64,000 nt of DNA, taken from NCBI GenBank assembly GCA_028819845.1, contig JAPPKS010000035.1:1-64000 (forward strand), in the 5' to 3' direction. This stretch comes from Candidatus Poribacteria bacterium (GTDB taxonomy: Bacteria > Poribacteria > WGA-4E > PCPOR2b). The translations under genes were made by a program, and so were the position numbers. The notes below the pieces were generated by a model. The model did not search any database and was not told where the DNA came from. It was given only the letters and a program-made list of their open reading frames with translations. Each line of letters begins with the position of its first letter. Within the stretch, counting starts at the first letter, position 1. Of this stretch, positions 26,020-35,249 are shown piece by piece.

Positions 26020-26634
26020 ATGAACGAGAGACAATATGACGTAGCCCTGTCGTTTGCTTGGGAGGATCGTGGCTACGCCGAACATTTAGCCAAACTTCTC
26101 ACGGGAGGAGGGTATTCCATCTTTAATGACACAATTGAACGGGCGAAACTTTGGGGCAAAAATCTTTATGTTCACTTATCTTCTGCTTATACAAATCAGG
26201 CGCGTTACTGCGTCATATTCCTTTCTGAACGCTATGCACAGGGGCTGTGGACGAAACATGAGCTCCACAGCGCTCAGGCAAGGGCATTCGTTGAGGAGAA
26301 CCGAGAGAAAATTTTGCCAATCCGGCTTGACGCCACAGAGGTACCAAAATTCCTTTTGACCGCCGGATATTTTGATGGGCGTTCAATGACCGTTGAAGAA
26401 ATTTATCATGCTTTAGTAGAAAAGCTATCCGGCACCAAATCGAAGGCTATGGCACGGTCAAAACCAAAGTCACGCGAAGAATTCATCAAGTTAGCGCGAG
26501 AACATGCTAACATCGGTGGGTGGTACGATGAATCTTTTCTTGAACAAATAGGACGTGCAATCTACAACTCATGGCTAGGCGAAGAAATTGTCAATAACTA
26601 CAAACCTGCATGGAAAGTGCTATCCAATTTCTGA
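26020..26634 (+). CDS. TIR-domain protein (copy 2) with an extra tail, overlapping doc
   Basis: A 204-residue protein with a TIR domain (1-135) clearly paralogous to that at 20881: YDVALSFAWEDR, ERAKLWGKNLYVHL, YCVIFLSERYAQGLW, KHELHSAQARAF. The probable catalytic Glu is residue 81. The tail from residue 144 (MARSKPKSREEFIKL, then GWYDESFLEQIGRAIYNSWLGEEI) is unlike the C-terminus of copy 1 and is about 61 residues. It starts at an in-frame ATG (26449) preceded by GAAGG, so a separate small product may be made. The last 25 bp overlap the Doc toxin gene, so the tail occupies the position of a Doc antitoxin. I infer a coupled TIR-Doc unit; an antitoxin role is unproven. Confidence 0.82.
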   Translation: MNERQYDVALSFAWEDRGYAEHLAKLLTGGGYSIFNDTIERAKLWGKNLYVHLSSAYTNQARYCVIFLSERYAQGLWTKHELHSAQARAFVEENREKILPIRLDATEVPKFLLTAGYFDGRSMTVEEIYHALVEKLSGTKSKAMARSKPKSREEFIKLAREHANIGGWYDESFLEQIGRAIYNSWLGEEIVNNYKPAWKVLSNF

Positions 26635-27002
26635 GATATTTGACGGTTGAGGATATTCTGATGGTTGCCCACAGGCATGTGCGCAACTATCAGTTGTTGA
26701 AAGAAAATCAACTGCGCTATTTGGTTCAAATGGTCGGCGAATCATTGAATGACACGGAATTGTTCCCGACTCTGACCCAAAAAGCTGCACTATATGCCCA
26801 TCACATTATTACAGGACATATTTTCCTCGACGGGAATAAGCGCATAGGTTTGGATTGCGCACTCTGGTTTCTTGCGATGAATGGTTGTTCCCTGCGTCTC
26901 GACATCAATGAGTCTATAATCGAGCTTGGTCTTCGTATTGCCGATGGTACTTTGACAGATCTTGAAGCAATCGCAGATCGGCTCGAATCATGGATCTTGT
27001 GA
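26610..27002 (+). CDS. Doc/Fic-family toxin (death on curing)
   Basis: A 130-residue Fic-fold protein of the Doc type. The catalytic loop H-I-F-L-D-G-N-K-R at residues 70-78 fits the HxFx(D/N)(A/G)NKR signature, with the preceding helix (AALYAHHIITG) and the N-terminal LTVEDIL start typical of Doc. Phage P1 Doc phosphorylates elongation factor Tu and stops translation; a similar reaction is expected, since the motif carries the Doc-type loop. The gene begins within the end of the TIR gene (25-bp overlap, no separate ribosome binding site), so translation is coupled. No Phd-like gene precedes it, only the TIR protein tail. Confidence 0.85.
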   Translation: MESAIQFLRYLTVEDILMVAHRHVRNYQLLKENQLRYLVQMVGESLNDTELFPTLTQKAALYAHHIITGHIFLDGNKRIGLDCALWFLAMNGCSLRLDINESIIELGLRIADGTLTDLEAIADRLESWIL

Positions 27003-27100
27003 TTCTTCGATGGAAACATCTCCTCAAAAAAGACACCATTTAAAATGTAAAGCTACCTCAGAAAGCGAAAATCCTGATTTAAGATCATACGTAAAAGGGC

Positions 27101-30100
27101 ATGCCGCACGACATCATCGACAACCGCAACGAAAAGCTGGTTGAACACATTAACCTCCTCCTCGATTCGACCGAGAAGGCGAGGTTCGCGGTCGGATACT
27201 TCTTCCTTTCGGGCTTCCAGAGTATTGTTGAAGAACTTCAGAATGTCAGTGAACTGCGTCTGCTTATCGGCAACACCACGGATCGGAACACGCTAGAGCA
27301 GCTCGCCGAGGGGCACCGTAGGCTTGAACAGGTCGTCGAGTTTGCGGACGCGCACCGCTATGTTAAACGTGCACATGCAAGACAGGTGGGTTTTGACACC
27401 GCAGAAAACATCAGCGAGTCCGTGGAATTCATGGATCAGACTGACGACGCCGAAGCCCTAATCAAATCTATCGTACAGATGATTGCCGAGAAGCGCCTTC
27501 TCGTGCGGGTTTATACCAAAGGACGGCTGCACGCAAAAGCCTACATCTTCGACTATCGCCAAGACGGGCGGTACGAGAAGGGAGCCGCCATCATAGGGTC
27601 GTCCAACCTCACATTAGCCGGTCTAAACCACAACACCGAACTCAATGTGGTTGTGCACGGTACCACCAATCACGCCGAACTCTGCCGCTGGTTCGACGAG
27701 CTTTGGGACGAAGCTGACGACTTCGATGCATCCTTGATGGAGGCGATGAAAGCCTCATGGGGGTACGCGCTCGTCAAGCCTTACGACATCTACATGAAGA
27801 CGCTGTACGAATTGGTGAAAGACCGGCTGGAGGGCGGTGATGACCGCGAAGTACTCTGGGAAGATGACATTACCAAAGATCTGGCGGATTTTCAAAAGGT
27901 CGCCGTGCGGCAAGCGGTGCAGATAATCCGCGATAACGGCGGTGTATTTGTTTCCGATGTCGTGGGGCTCGGAAAAAGCTACGTCGGCGCGTCAATTATC
28001 AAGCACTTTGAATGGACCGAGCATGCGCGTCCGCTCATTATCTGTCCGGCGCCGCTGGTCAACATGTGGGAACGCTACAATGAGGTCTATCACCTCAACG
28101 CCCGCGTCCTTTCCATGGGCAAGTTGCGCGAGCGTGCCGGCGATAACGCTGAGGACAAGGATGGCGCGACGTCCTCGGTGTTTAACGATGTCAGATACCG
28201 CGACCGCAATTTCGTGCTGATTGACGAAAGCCACAACTTCCGCCACTCCGACACGCAGCGCTATAAGTTGCTGCAGACGTTCTTGGCATCTGGACGGCGC
28301 TGCTGTTTTCTCACCGCAACACCGCGCAACAAAAGCGCCTGGGACGTGTTCCATCAGATTAAACTCTTCCACCCGAGCGACATCACCGATTTGCCGATTG
28401 ACCCGCCCGACCTGCGAGAATACTTCCGTAAAATTGAGAAGGGCGAGCGGCGTCTCCCCGATCTCTTGGGAAACATTCTGATTCGACGCACCCGCAGCCA
28501 CATTCTGCGCTGGTACGGTTTCGATGCCCAGACCGAAAAACCGGTCGATCCGTCCGAGTTTCAGCAGTACCTCGACGGGGGTCGAAAGGCTTACGTCCTC
28601 GTCGGCGGCAACAAGCAGTTCTTTCCTAACCGTTCGTTAGAAACCGTATCCTACAGCATTGAGGACACATATCAAGGGCTTTATCATGAGTTGCGCGGTC
28701 ATTTGGGCAAACCGCGCGGGAAAGACTCGGCTTCGCTCGCGGCTGGACAGCTTACCTATGCGCGGTACGGACTCTGGAACTATGTGCGTCCATCGAAGCA
28801 GAAGCAGGATCCGTATGCCGACCTGCAGCGATCCGGGGCAAATCTTCGCGGGTTGATGCGGATACTCCTGTTCAAACGCTTTGAATCAAGCGTCCACGCC
28901 TTTAGGCAGACGATACGGCGGCTGCTTAAGCTGCACAAACTTTTCGCGGTGGCGCTCGAAAACGGAATTGTGCCCGCTGGGGATGATGCGCAGGCGATTC
29001 TTTACGAACCCTCTGCCGTCGAAGAGCAAGACCTAATGGACGCTTTGGCAGCGGCGTCCGAGCGGTATAAGGCAGACGATTTCAATGTCGAATCGCTTCA
29101 AGAACACCTCTCCAACGACATAGAACTGTTGCAGCGAATTTTGAATCTAGTCGATCCGATTACCCCCGAACAAGACGCGAAGCTGCGATCGTTGCTAAGC
29201 CGTCTGGAACAACCCCCGCTGCAAGGCGGCAAGTGCCTAATCTTCACGGAATACGCGGACACCGCAGACTATCTATACAAAAACCTCAACCCGGGCAACG
29301 AGCGCGGCGATATTGATGTGATTTATAGCGGGGACAAAAGCAAGGAACGCGCCGTGGGGCGGTTCGCCCCGAAAGCAAATCCAGAATACGAATTTCAGCG
29401 CGGTGAATCGGAACTGTCCACGCTCATCGCCACCGATGTCTTGGCGGAAGGGTTGAACCTGCAAGACGGGAATACAATCATCAACTACGACCTCCACTGG
29501 AATCCGGTGCGGCTCATCCAGCGGTTCGGCCGTATCGACCGCATCGGAAGCAAACACGATGTGATTTACGGCTTCAATTTTCTGCCTGAAACCGGAATCG
29601 AGCGGAATTTGGGGTTGCGTGAGATTCTCCGTTCGCGGATCCAGGAGATTCACGACACCATCGGCGAGGACGCGGCTATCCTTGATGAATCCGAGCAACT
29701 CAACGAAACCGCAATGTACGCCATCTATGAGGGGCAGGGCGACCAGTTGAGCCTCTTCGATGACGATAAAGAGTTGATGGATCTTAACGAGGCAGAGGAG
29801 TTGCTGCGGCGGTTGCAGCGCGATGACCCGCCTGAATTTGAACGTATCGCGAAACTTCGAAACGGTATCCGCGCCGCGATACCGAGAGAATCAAAGGGCA
29901 CCTATCTCTTTTGTCAGGCTGGACGGTATCAGCAACTCTTTCTCTTGAACGAAGCGGGCGAGATTATCTCTAGAGACATCCCTCGCATCCTCACCGCCAT
30001 CAAGTGCGAACCCGATCTGCTCGGCGGCGCGTTGCCCGCCGATTACAATCAAACCGTCATGCGGGTCAAGCGAGAATTCGCCCGAGAGATGAGAGCGCGT

Positions 30101-30430
30101 CAAGCGGAACGTGAGCACAAACTTTCGCTGTCGCATGCGCAACGGTATGTAATCCGTGAGTTGCAACTTATCTACATGGAGGCGAGCGGCGAAGACCTTA
30201 AGGCACAAATCAACCTGTTGGAGCGTGCGTTCCGCGGCGCCATTACCGACGCGCTTAACCGCGAGCTTAATCTGCTGCGCCGTAATGGTGTAACTGGAGA
30301 TGCGCTGCTCAGAAACCTAAGCCAACTCTACCGCCAACACAACATGAGGGAATGGAACATGAGGCAGCAGGACATCCAGTCCCAGAACGCAGACCTGCCG
30401 CAGATTATCTGCAGCGCGGCGCTAGTCTAA
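27101..30430 (+). CDS. PLD nuclease-SNF2 helicase fusion
   Basis: A 1109-residue defence-type ATPase. Residues 1-210 form a phospholipase D-like nuclease domain with one HKD motif (H144-A-K146 in GRLHAKAYIFDY, then GSSNLTLAGLNHNTELN). The SNF2/superfamily 2 helicase follows: Walker A GLGKS (Lys292), DESH at 375-378, ATPRN near 406, and C-terminal motifs LIATDVLAEGLNLQ and LIQRFGRIDRIG near 800. Such proteins translocate on DNA and couple it to cleavage; relatives occur in DISARM-like and other restriction islands, commonly with an Eco57I-type methyltransferase. Here the likely partner is 7.8 kb upstream at 15684. Length is typical. It is the last gene of the island. Confidence 0.88.
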   Translation: MPHDIIDNRNEKLVEHINLLLDSTEKARFAVGYFFLSGFQSIVEELQNVSELRLLIGNTTDRNTLEQLAEGHRRLEQVVEFADAHRYVKRAHARQVGFDTAENISESVEFMDQTDDAEALIKSIVQMIAEKRLLVRVYTKGRLHAKAYIFDYRQDGRYEKGAAIIGSSNLTLAGLNHNTELNVVVHGTTNHAELCRWFDELWDEADDFDASLMEAMKASWGYALVKPYDIYMKTLYELVKDRLEGGDDREVLWEDDITKDLADFQKVAVRQAVQIIRDNGGVFVSDVVGLGKSYVGASIIKHFEWTEHARPLIICPAPLVNMWERYNEVYHLNARVLSMGKLRERAGDNAEDKDGATSSVFNDVRYRDRNFVLIDESHNFRHSDTQRYKLLQTFLASGRRCCFLTATPRNKSAWDVFHQIKLFHPSDITDLPIDPPDLREYFRKIEKGERRLPDLLGNILIRRTRSHILRWYGFDAQTEKPVDPSEFQQYLDGGRKAYVLVGGNKQFFPNRSLETVSYSIEDTYQGLYHELRGHLGKPRGKDSASLAAGQLTYARYGLWNYVRPSKQKQDPYADLQRSGANLRGLMRILLFKRFESSVHAFRQTIRRLLKLHKLFAVALENGIVPAGDDAQAILYEPSAVEEQDLMDALAAASERYKADDFNVESLQEHLSNDIELLQRILNLVDPITPEQDAKLRSLLSRLEQPPLQGGKCLIFTEYADTADYLYKNLNPGNERGDIDVIYSGDKSKERAVGRFAPKANPEYEFQRGESELSTLIATDVLAEGLNLQDGNTIINYDLHWNPVRLIQRFGRIDRIGSKHDVIYGFNFLPETGIERNLGLREILRSRIQEIHDTIGEDAAILDESEQLNETAMYAIYEGQGDQLSLFDDDKELMDLNEAEELLRRLQRDDPPEFERIAKLRNGIRAAIPRESKGTYLFCQAGRYQQLFLLNEAGEIISRDIPRILTAIKCEPDLLGGALPADYNQTVMRVKREFAREMRARQAEREHKLSLSHAQRYVIRELQLIYMEASGEDLKAQINLLERAFRGAITDALNRELNLLRRNGVTGDALLRNLSQLYRQHNMREWNMRQQDIQSQNADLPQIICSAALV

Positions 30431-30602
30431 AGGACGCTCGCATCTCGAACTACCGAGTCGCCGGAGTTGTTAGAAGATTTGCCAGCAATCGCTGATTTCC
30501 CGCCGCCTCGCTGGAGAATTTCAGCAGCCACTGCGCTAGAATAGATTGTTCCAAAACCTAACGTTTCCGGCTGGGTTCTGTGTGCCTGATTCGCACTATG
30601 TA

Positions 30603-32171
30603 TCAATTTTTGAACGGTTCGGCAATCGTCTCACCTTTCCCAATCTGGAGCGGAAGCACCTCAATCTCTTCAGTTTCATAGAAAAAATCTGGGTGGTGTG
30701 TACAGTGTTCCAACCGCCATCGCCCCGGCATAACGCGCGAAAACGTGAACTCCCGGCTATCCAGTATCTCGTATGATTCGTCGCAGTCCATTTCGTCTAG
30801 GCTGAGCGCCCCGCAACTGGCTATCAACTGGCCGCATTCAATCTTAAGGTGTGGAATCTCGTCTGACGCGAGCCAGACAGATTCTATTGGTGCCGCTGAA
30901 CAGGCATGAAAATCCTTGTAGTGAGCGATTTCCGCCGCCGGCAGTTCCGGCACCTTGCCTTGAATCGTGCCGCCCGGGTTACACATGATTACCATCTCGA
31001 TTTCCGATGCTCCGTCATCAAATTCGATTGGTCCAACGACCGAAGGTGCAAGTCGGCTGTCATCAGGCGGTTCGACGTAAAGATAGCCCCCCATCTTACC
31101 AAGAGTGTTGAGAACGAAACGCCCCGCTGCATCGGTCACGTTCGATTGTCCACCTTGTTTTTCATAGCGAACTGAACCCGACCCGCCAAAAAAAATAAAA
31201 CGTTGGACACCTAGCATATGGACTAATGGGCGTTCGGCACAGAAATGGCGAACTGCCGCGTTGGCAATCGGCTGCATTGTATCGGCTTCAACAACGCGCC
31301 CATGAACGGTTTTACCCGGCTCCAGCGGGAATCGAAGCCGTTCGCAGCCCACGACAGCGTTGCCGATGCGAAATGGTGCATATCCGTCCGCTGTTACGAT
31401 GATATCAAGTTCACAATCAATCTCGAGCGCCTTGGTGGTAAATTCTCCAGATTTCGATGTAACGCGGCGTCCATCCGCTTTCAATCCCCTCCAAGCTGAG
31501 TCCCGCTCTTTTGACGGTTTGTACGGCCTGTCTGTAAAATAGGTGAAATCGTGAATCGGGTTTCCCGTATCCGCATCAACAACCTGCCCGATGATGTTTG
31601 CTAGGGTCATCGGCGTCAACGCCAATTCGACATCTGTATCTCCTGACACTATCTCCTGCCAGTCCTCAGTTCTGTGATAGTCATCGTGCGAAGCCTTGGC
31701 TCGCATCCCGCCTTCAGGCAATCCGGAGATACAAAAACGGCCGTCCGCATCGGTGAATGTTGACCACGGGTCTAAGACCCCGTGTTGTTGCAGAGGATAG
31801 TGAAATCCGACGTAAGCCCGTTCCACCGGCTCGCCGTATTCGTCAGTAACTCGCCCCGATGTTTCGACGGCGGGCTTGAGCGCAAAATCGATTGAGAACG
31901 AAGTATGATTGACCAAATCGAGATGCGCGACGCCAGTCGTATAACCGTCAGCCATTGCGTAGAGCAGTGGACGGTCGTTAACCCATCTGTCAATCGAATA
32001 CGCTCCCGCAGCGTCTGTCGCGGCGGTGTTTTCGTTTCGCTTTTCGTCTCTGCATTCGTGATAGTGATATATCGAACAGAGCAGTGCCCCTTCGATCGGG
32101 TTGCCGCGTTCATCGGTGACCTTGCCTTTAACCGTGCGAACCGGCGGCGTTTTCATCAAAAGATTGGACAT
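30603..32171 (-). CDS. Multi-domain carboxypeptidase-regulatory-like (CarboxypepD_reg) protein
   Basis: A protein of about 522 residues built from repeated beta-sandwich domains of the carboxypeptidase regulatory-like/transthyretin-like type. Each has the V-x-G-x-V-x-D-x-x-G-x-P-I-x-x-A pattern (VKGKVTDERGNPIEGALL, TSGRVTDEYGEPVERAYV, IIGQVVDADTGNPIHDF, VHGRVVEADTMQPIANAAV). No signal peptide is obvious, yet such domains are usually extracellular or periplasmic. The ATG at 32171 is chosen because GGAGA lies 7 nt upstream; a GTG at 32210 is the other option. The C-terminal part is irregular. Function unknown; probably structural or binding. Confidence 0.75.
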   Translation of the reverse strand: MSNLLMKTPPVRTVKGKVTDERGNPIEGALLCSIYHYHECRDEKRNENTAATDAAGAYSIDRWVNDRPLLYAMADGYTTGVAHLDLVNHTSFSIDFALKPAVETSGRVTDEYGEPVERAYVGFHYPLQQHGVLDPWSTFTDADGRFCISGLPEGGMRAKASHDDYHRTEDWQEIVSGDTDVELALTPMTLANIIGQVVDADTGNPIHDFTYFTDRPYKPSKERDSAWRGLKADGRRVTSKSGEFTTKALEIDCELDIIVTADGYAPFRIGNAVVGCERLRFPLEPGKTVHGRVVEADTMQPIANAAVRHFCAERPLVHMLGVQRFIFFGGSGSVRYEKQGGQSNVTDAAGRFVLNTLGKMGGYLYVEPPDDSRLAPSVVGPIEFDDGASEIEMVIMCNPGGTIQGKVPELPAAEIAHYKDFHACSAAPIESVWLASDEIPHLKIECGQLIASCGALSLDEMDCDESYEILDSREFTFSRVMPGRWRLEHCTHHPDFFYETEEIEVLPLQIGKGETIAEPFKN

Positions 32172-32510
32172 ATCGAGTTCTCCAGCTGTTTCGGGTATAA
32201 ATCTCGACACCTATGACTCCTCGAAGCCGGGGCGTTTTGACCGATTGCTGTAGCTGGGTGGACGCAGCTTTTGGTATGTTCGTGGAAGCGTCGTTTTCAA
32301 CCATTGCCCATAACCGTTGGTTGAGTTGTTTCCTAGCGTCGTGAAACCGGTCCGCAACACCGCTGATTCCAATATCCAAAAACTGGTTGAGTTACTCACT
32401 AGACGCTCTGCGCGTGCAACACCGTGTGACCGCTGGGAGTTCCGCCGGCGGATGCGGTTTCCGCACCGTCAGGTGCAACGAACCTCATGCATCTTCACAA
32501 AAACACGTAA
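32172..32510. other. Gap without a convincing gene
   Basis: 339 bp between the carboxypeptidase-regulatory-like gene and the WD40 gene (both minus strand). Two short minus-strand frames cross it, but neither has a ribosome binding site or known content. No hairpin terminator is obvious. Confidence 0.5.
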
Positions 32511-34382
32511 CTACTGGAGTTCCCAGAGAAGGATTGTACCGTCCATACTCCCGCTCGCGAGCGTAGCGCCGTCGGCTCTGAAGGTAACGCTAGTTACACC
32601 GCCGGTATGTCCAGTGAGTGTTCTGCGGAGTTCTCCCGAGTCAATATCCCACAATCGGATGGCGGCGTCCCAGCCCCCGCTGGCGAGTGTGGCGCCATCG
32701 GCGCTGAACGCTATGCTGTTGACGGGCGCCATTTTGCCGGTGAGGGTTTTTCGGAGCTCTCCGGTGTCAATATCCCACAATCGGATGGTGCCGTCCCTAC
32801 CCTCACTGGCGAGTGCCGTGCCATCGGCGTTGAACGCAATACTCGTGACGGCTTCCGTATGCCCTGCTAGCGTTTTTCGATGCGCCCCCGTGGCGGCATC
32901 CCATAATCGGATGGTAGCGTCCCAACTCCCGCTGGCAAGCGTGGCGCCATCCGCGCTGAACACTAAGCTGTTAATCGGGGACGTATGCCCCGTGAGCATG
33001 CTGCGAAACTGGCCCGTGGCGGCATTCCACAGGTAAATTGTGCCGTGCAAACCCCCGTCATTGGCGAGTGTAGCGTCATCGGCGCTGAACGCAACACTAT
33101 TGACATCGCCTGCATGGCCCGTAATCTCTTTGCGGATCGTACCCTCGGCAATATCCCACAAGTGGATGGTGCCGTCTCTACTCCCGCTGGCAAGTGTCGC
33201 GCCATCGGCGCTGAACGCAACGCTATCGACCTCGTCTGTATGTCCCGTGAGGGTTTTGCGGGGTTCGCCTTTGGCAACATCCCACAAGCGGATTGCACCG
33301 TCCCAACCGCCGGCGGCGAGCGTCGTGCCGTCTGCGTTGAACACAACGCTCCACACATCGCACGTATAACCTGAAAGCGTTGCCCGCGGCTCACCCGTGG
33401 CTGCGTCCCACAGGCGGACGGTGTTGTCCTTTCGGCCGCCGCCGCTGGCGAGCGTGGCGCCATCCGCGCTGAACGCAACGCTATTGACATCGCCTGCATG
33501 ACCTTCGAGTGTTATGCGAATTTTCCGCGTAGCGGCGTCCCACAGGCGGATAGTATTGTCCCAACTGCCGCTAGCTAGCGTTGCCCCATCCGCGCTGAAC
33601 GCAAGGCTAGTCACGGCATCCGTATGTCCCTTGAGCGTTTTTCGCAGCTTTCCGTTCGCGGCGTTCCACAGACGGATGGTGTTGTCTCTCCACCCCCCCG
33701 CGCTGGCGAGCGTCCTCCCATTGGCGCTGAACACAACGCTCCTTACACCGCCGCTATGCCTCGTAATCTTTCGGCGCAGCTTGCCGGTGGCGGCATTCCA
33801 CAGCATTATTGTGCCGTCCTTACTCCCGCTCGCGATTGTCTTGCCGCTGCCGCTGATTGCAACGCAATAAATATCAGACTCATGCCCCGTGAGTGTTGTG
33901 CGCAACGCTCCCGTTGCGGTGCTCCACAGGCGAATTGTATTGTCCTCCCAACCGCCGCCGCTAACCAGGGTCGTGCCATCTGAATTGAACACAACGCTCC
34001 TCACATCGGACGTATGCCCCTTGAGCGTTCTGTGGGATTCGCCGGTAACGGCATCCCACAAGCGGATGGTTCCGTCCGCACTCCCGCTTGCGAGCGTCCC
34101 GCCATCGGGACTGAATTCAACGGTATTGACCCAAGTATGCCCGGCCAATAGGGTAGTCTCTTGATAAGTACGTGCATCATAAAGCCAAATCCCGACGCTG
34201 CTAGCCACAGCAAGTTGCGCCCCATCCGGAGAAAACGCAACATCTGTTATTGAACCTCTACCCAGACGCGCACTCGCACCCTCGGGCAAACCCCAGCGGG
34301 TGTAATCTTGCGCGGACGCATCCGGTAGAAACAAAATGTAGACCAACAACATGGTCAAACTAAAATACAACTTCTTGGTCAT
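32511..34382 (-). CDS. Exported WD40 protein with 14 repeats
   Basis: A 623-residue protein: signal peptide (MTKKLYFSLTMLLVYILFL, cleavage after DASA) then 14 consecutive WD40 repeats filling nearly the whole length. Each is about 42 residues with the pattern V-x-S-V-A-F-S-x-D-G-x-T-L-A-S-G-S-x-D-x-T-I-R-L-W-D followed by a G-H dipeptide. Fourteen blades fit two seven-bladed propellers. Repeats 3, 5, 7 and 10 carry short insertions of 1-2 residues (GGGWEDN, GGGRKDN). High identity between repeats suggests recent internal duplication. Likely a periplasmic or secreted protein-binding scaffold; no enzymatic domain is fused. Such proteins are abundant in Poribacteria and Planctomycetes. Confidence 0.9.
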   Translation of the reverse strand: MTKKLYFSLTMLLVYILFLPDASAQDYTRWGLPEGASARLGRGSITDVAFSPDGAQLAVASSVGIWLYDARTYQETTLLAGHTWVNTVEFSPDGGTLASGSADGTIRLWDAVTGESHRTLKGHTSDVRSVVFNSDGTTLVSGGGWEDNTIRLWSTATGALRTTLTGHESDIYCVAISGSGKTIASGSKDGTIMLWNAATGKLRRKITRHSGGVRSVVFSANGRTLASAGGWRDNTIRLWNAANGKLRKTLKGHTDAVTSLAFSADGATLASGSWDNTIRLWDAATRKIRITLEGHAGDVNSVAFSADGATLASGGGRKDNTVRLWDAATGEPRATLSGYTCDVWSVVFNADGTTLAAGGWDGAIRLWDVAKGEPRKTLTGHTDEVDSVAFSADGATLASGSRDGTIHLWDIAEGTIRKEITGHAGDVNSVAFSADDATLANDGGLHGTIYLWNAATGQFRSMLTGHTSPINSLVFSADGATLASGSWDATIRLWDAATGAHRKTLAGHTEAVTSIAFNADGTALASEGRDGTIRLWDIDTGELRKTLTGKMAPVNSIAFSADGATLASGGWDAAIRLWDIDSGELRRTLTGHTGGVTSVTFRADGATLASGSMDGTILLWELQ

Positions 34383-35249
34383 CTATTCCGTTAAAATTCC
34401 TCCGAGGTTCCGATGCTAATAGTTAATCCGATAATTATTTATACGTTGCGGTGGGTTCGGTTTCCTAACCGAAATAGGTACTGTTGACATTTCATCGCAA
34501 CTGGACAATCAAGAACGGTGCACAGACACATGACCCTTCGTAGGGGTTGGGTCCCCCAACCCTTTTTTCACAATCAGATACGATTTCGGACTGCTGTAGG
34601 TTGTTTGACCAAAATCGACTCAATCTGTACGGTTGGAAGTTCCCTGCCCGCGTTGGTCAATGGGCGAGGTAACCAGATAAACACTATAAGTAAAACTATC
34701 GCACTCCCTATTCAGTCGCTTGATCCCTCGCTATTCACTCGGTTGATCCCCTACGATTACAGACCGTTTTACATAAATGTCAACACGCCCTAGTATTTAT
34801 CCCGTCCGCACGCGCGCATGGAAACCGCGCCTGCGGAAATATATGCAAATATGAAGGGAATTGACTTTAGTTGCCCATCGTCACATTGAATATCAAAACT
34901 CAAACATTGCAAAAATGTAACGCCATCGGCATCTAAATTGTAACGCCTTTCTCTCCGTGTGACAAGCATTTATGAGCGTCTTGCCTTTCCTATACCCCGT
35001 TTTGAGTGTGGTATCGGTAAAACCTCCGTGGGAGAAGTTGTTTCATATATACGCGCAATATATCAGAGGATGATTGATATAATTAGCCGTGTATGATACA
35101 ATCTACCCGCTGCGCGCGGGCCGTAGTTGTCCAGTGTTTGGTCGTGAACTGCTGCCCGTCGGAATCGTGCAGTGCATCGGCTCACTGGAACAAAAGGACT
35201 GTATCCGCCGATACTGTCTATGCTGATTTTTTAGGAAGGACCAGAGATT
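34383..35249. other. Long intergenic region with hairpins only
   Basis: 867 bp separate the divergent WD40 and alcohol dehydrogenase genes. It contains two hairpins (34456-34473, TTCGGTT/AACCGAA; and the terminator-like structure at 34544-34568) and AT-rich stretches, including a TATAAT at 35078-35083 that may serve the downstream gene. No open frame has coding character, and no tRNA cloverleaf was found by eye. Confidence 0.5.
34544..34568 (+). terminator. Strong terminator-like hairpin with no gene before it
   Basis: GGGTTGGG (34544-34551) pairs with CCCAACCC (34555-34562) across a 3-nt loop and is followed by six T. On the plus strand this is a textbook Rho-independent terminator, but no plus-strand gene lies upstream within the intergenic region. 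It may end a small RNA, or belong to the dispersed hairpin families of this genome. Confidence 0.5.

Noticed and set aside
32128-32399. Two short minus-strand frames between the repeat proteins, considered as a transposase remnant
   Set aside because: No transposase motif or terminal repeats could be identified.
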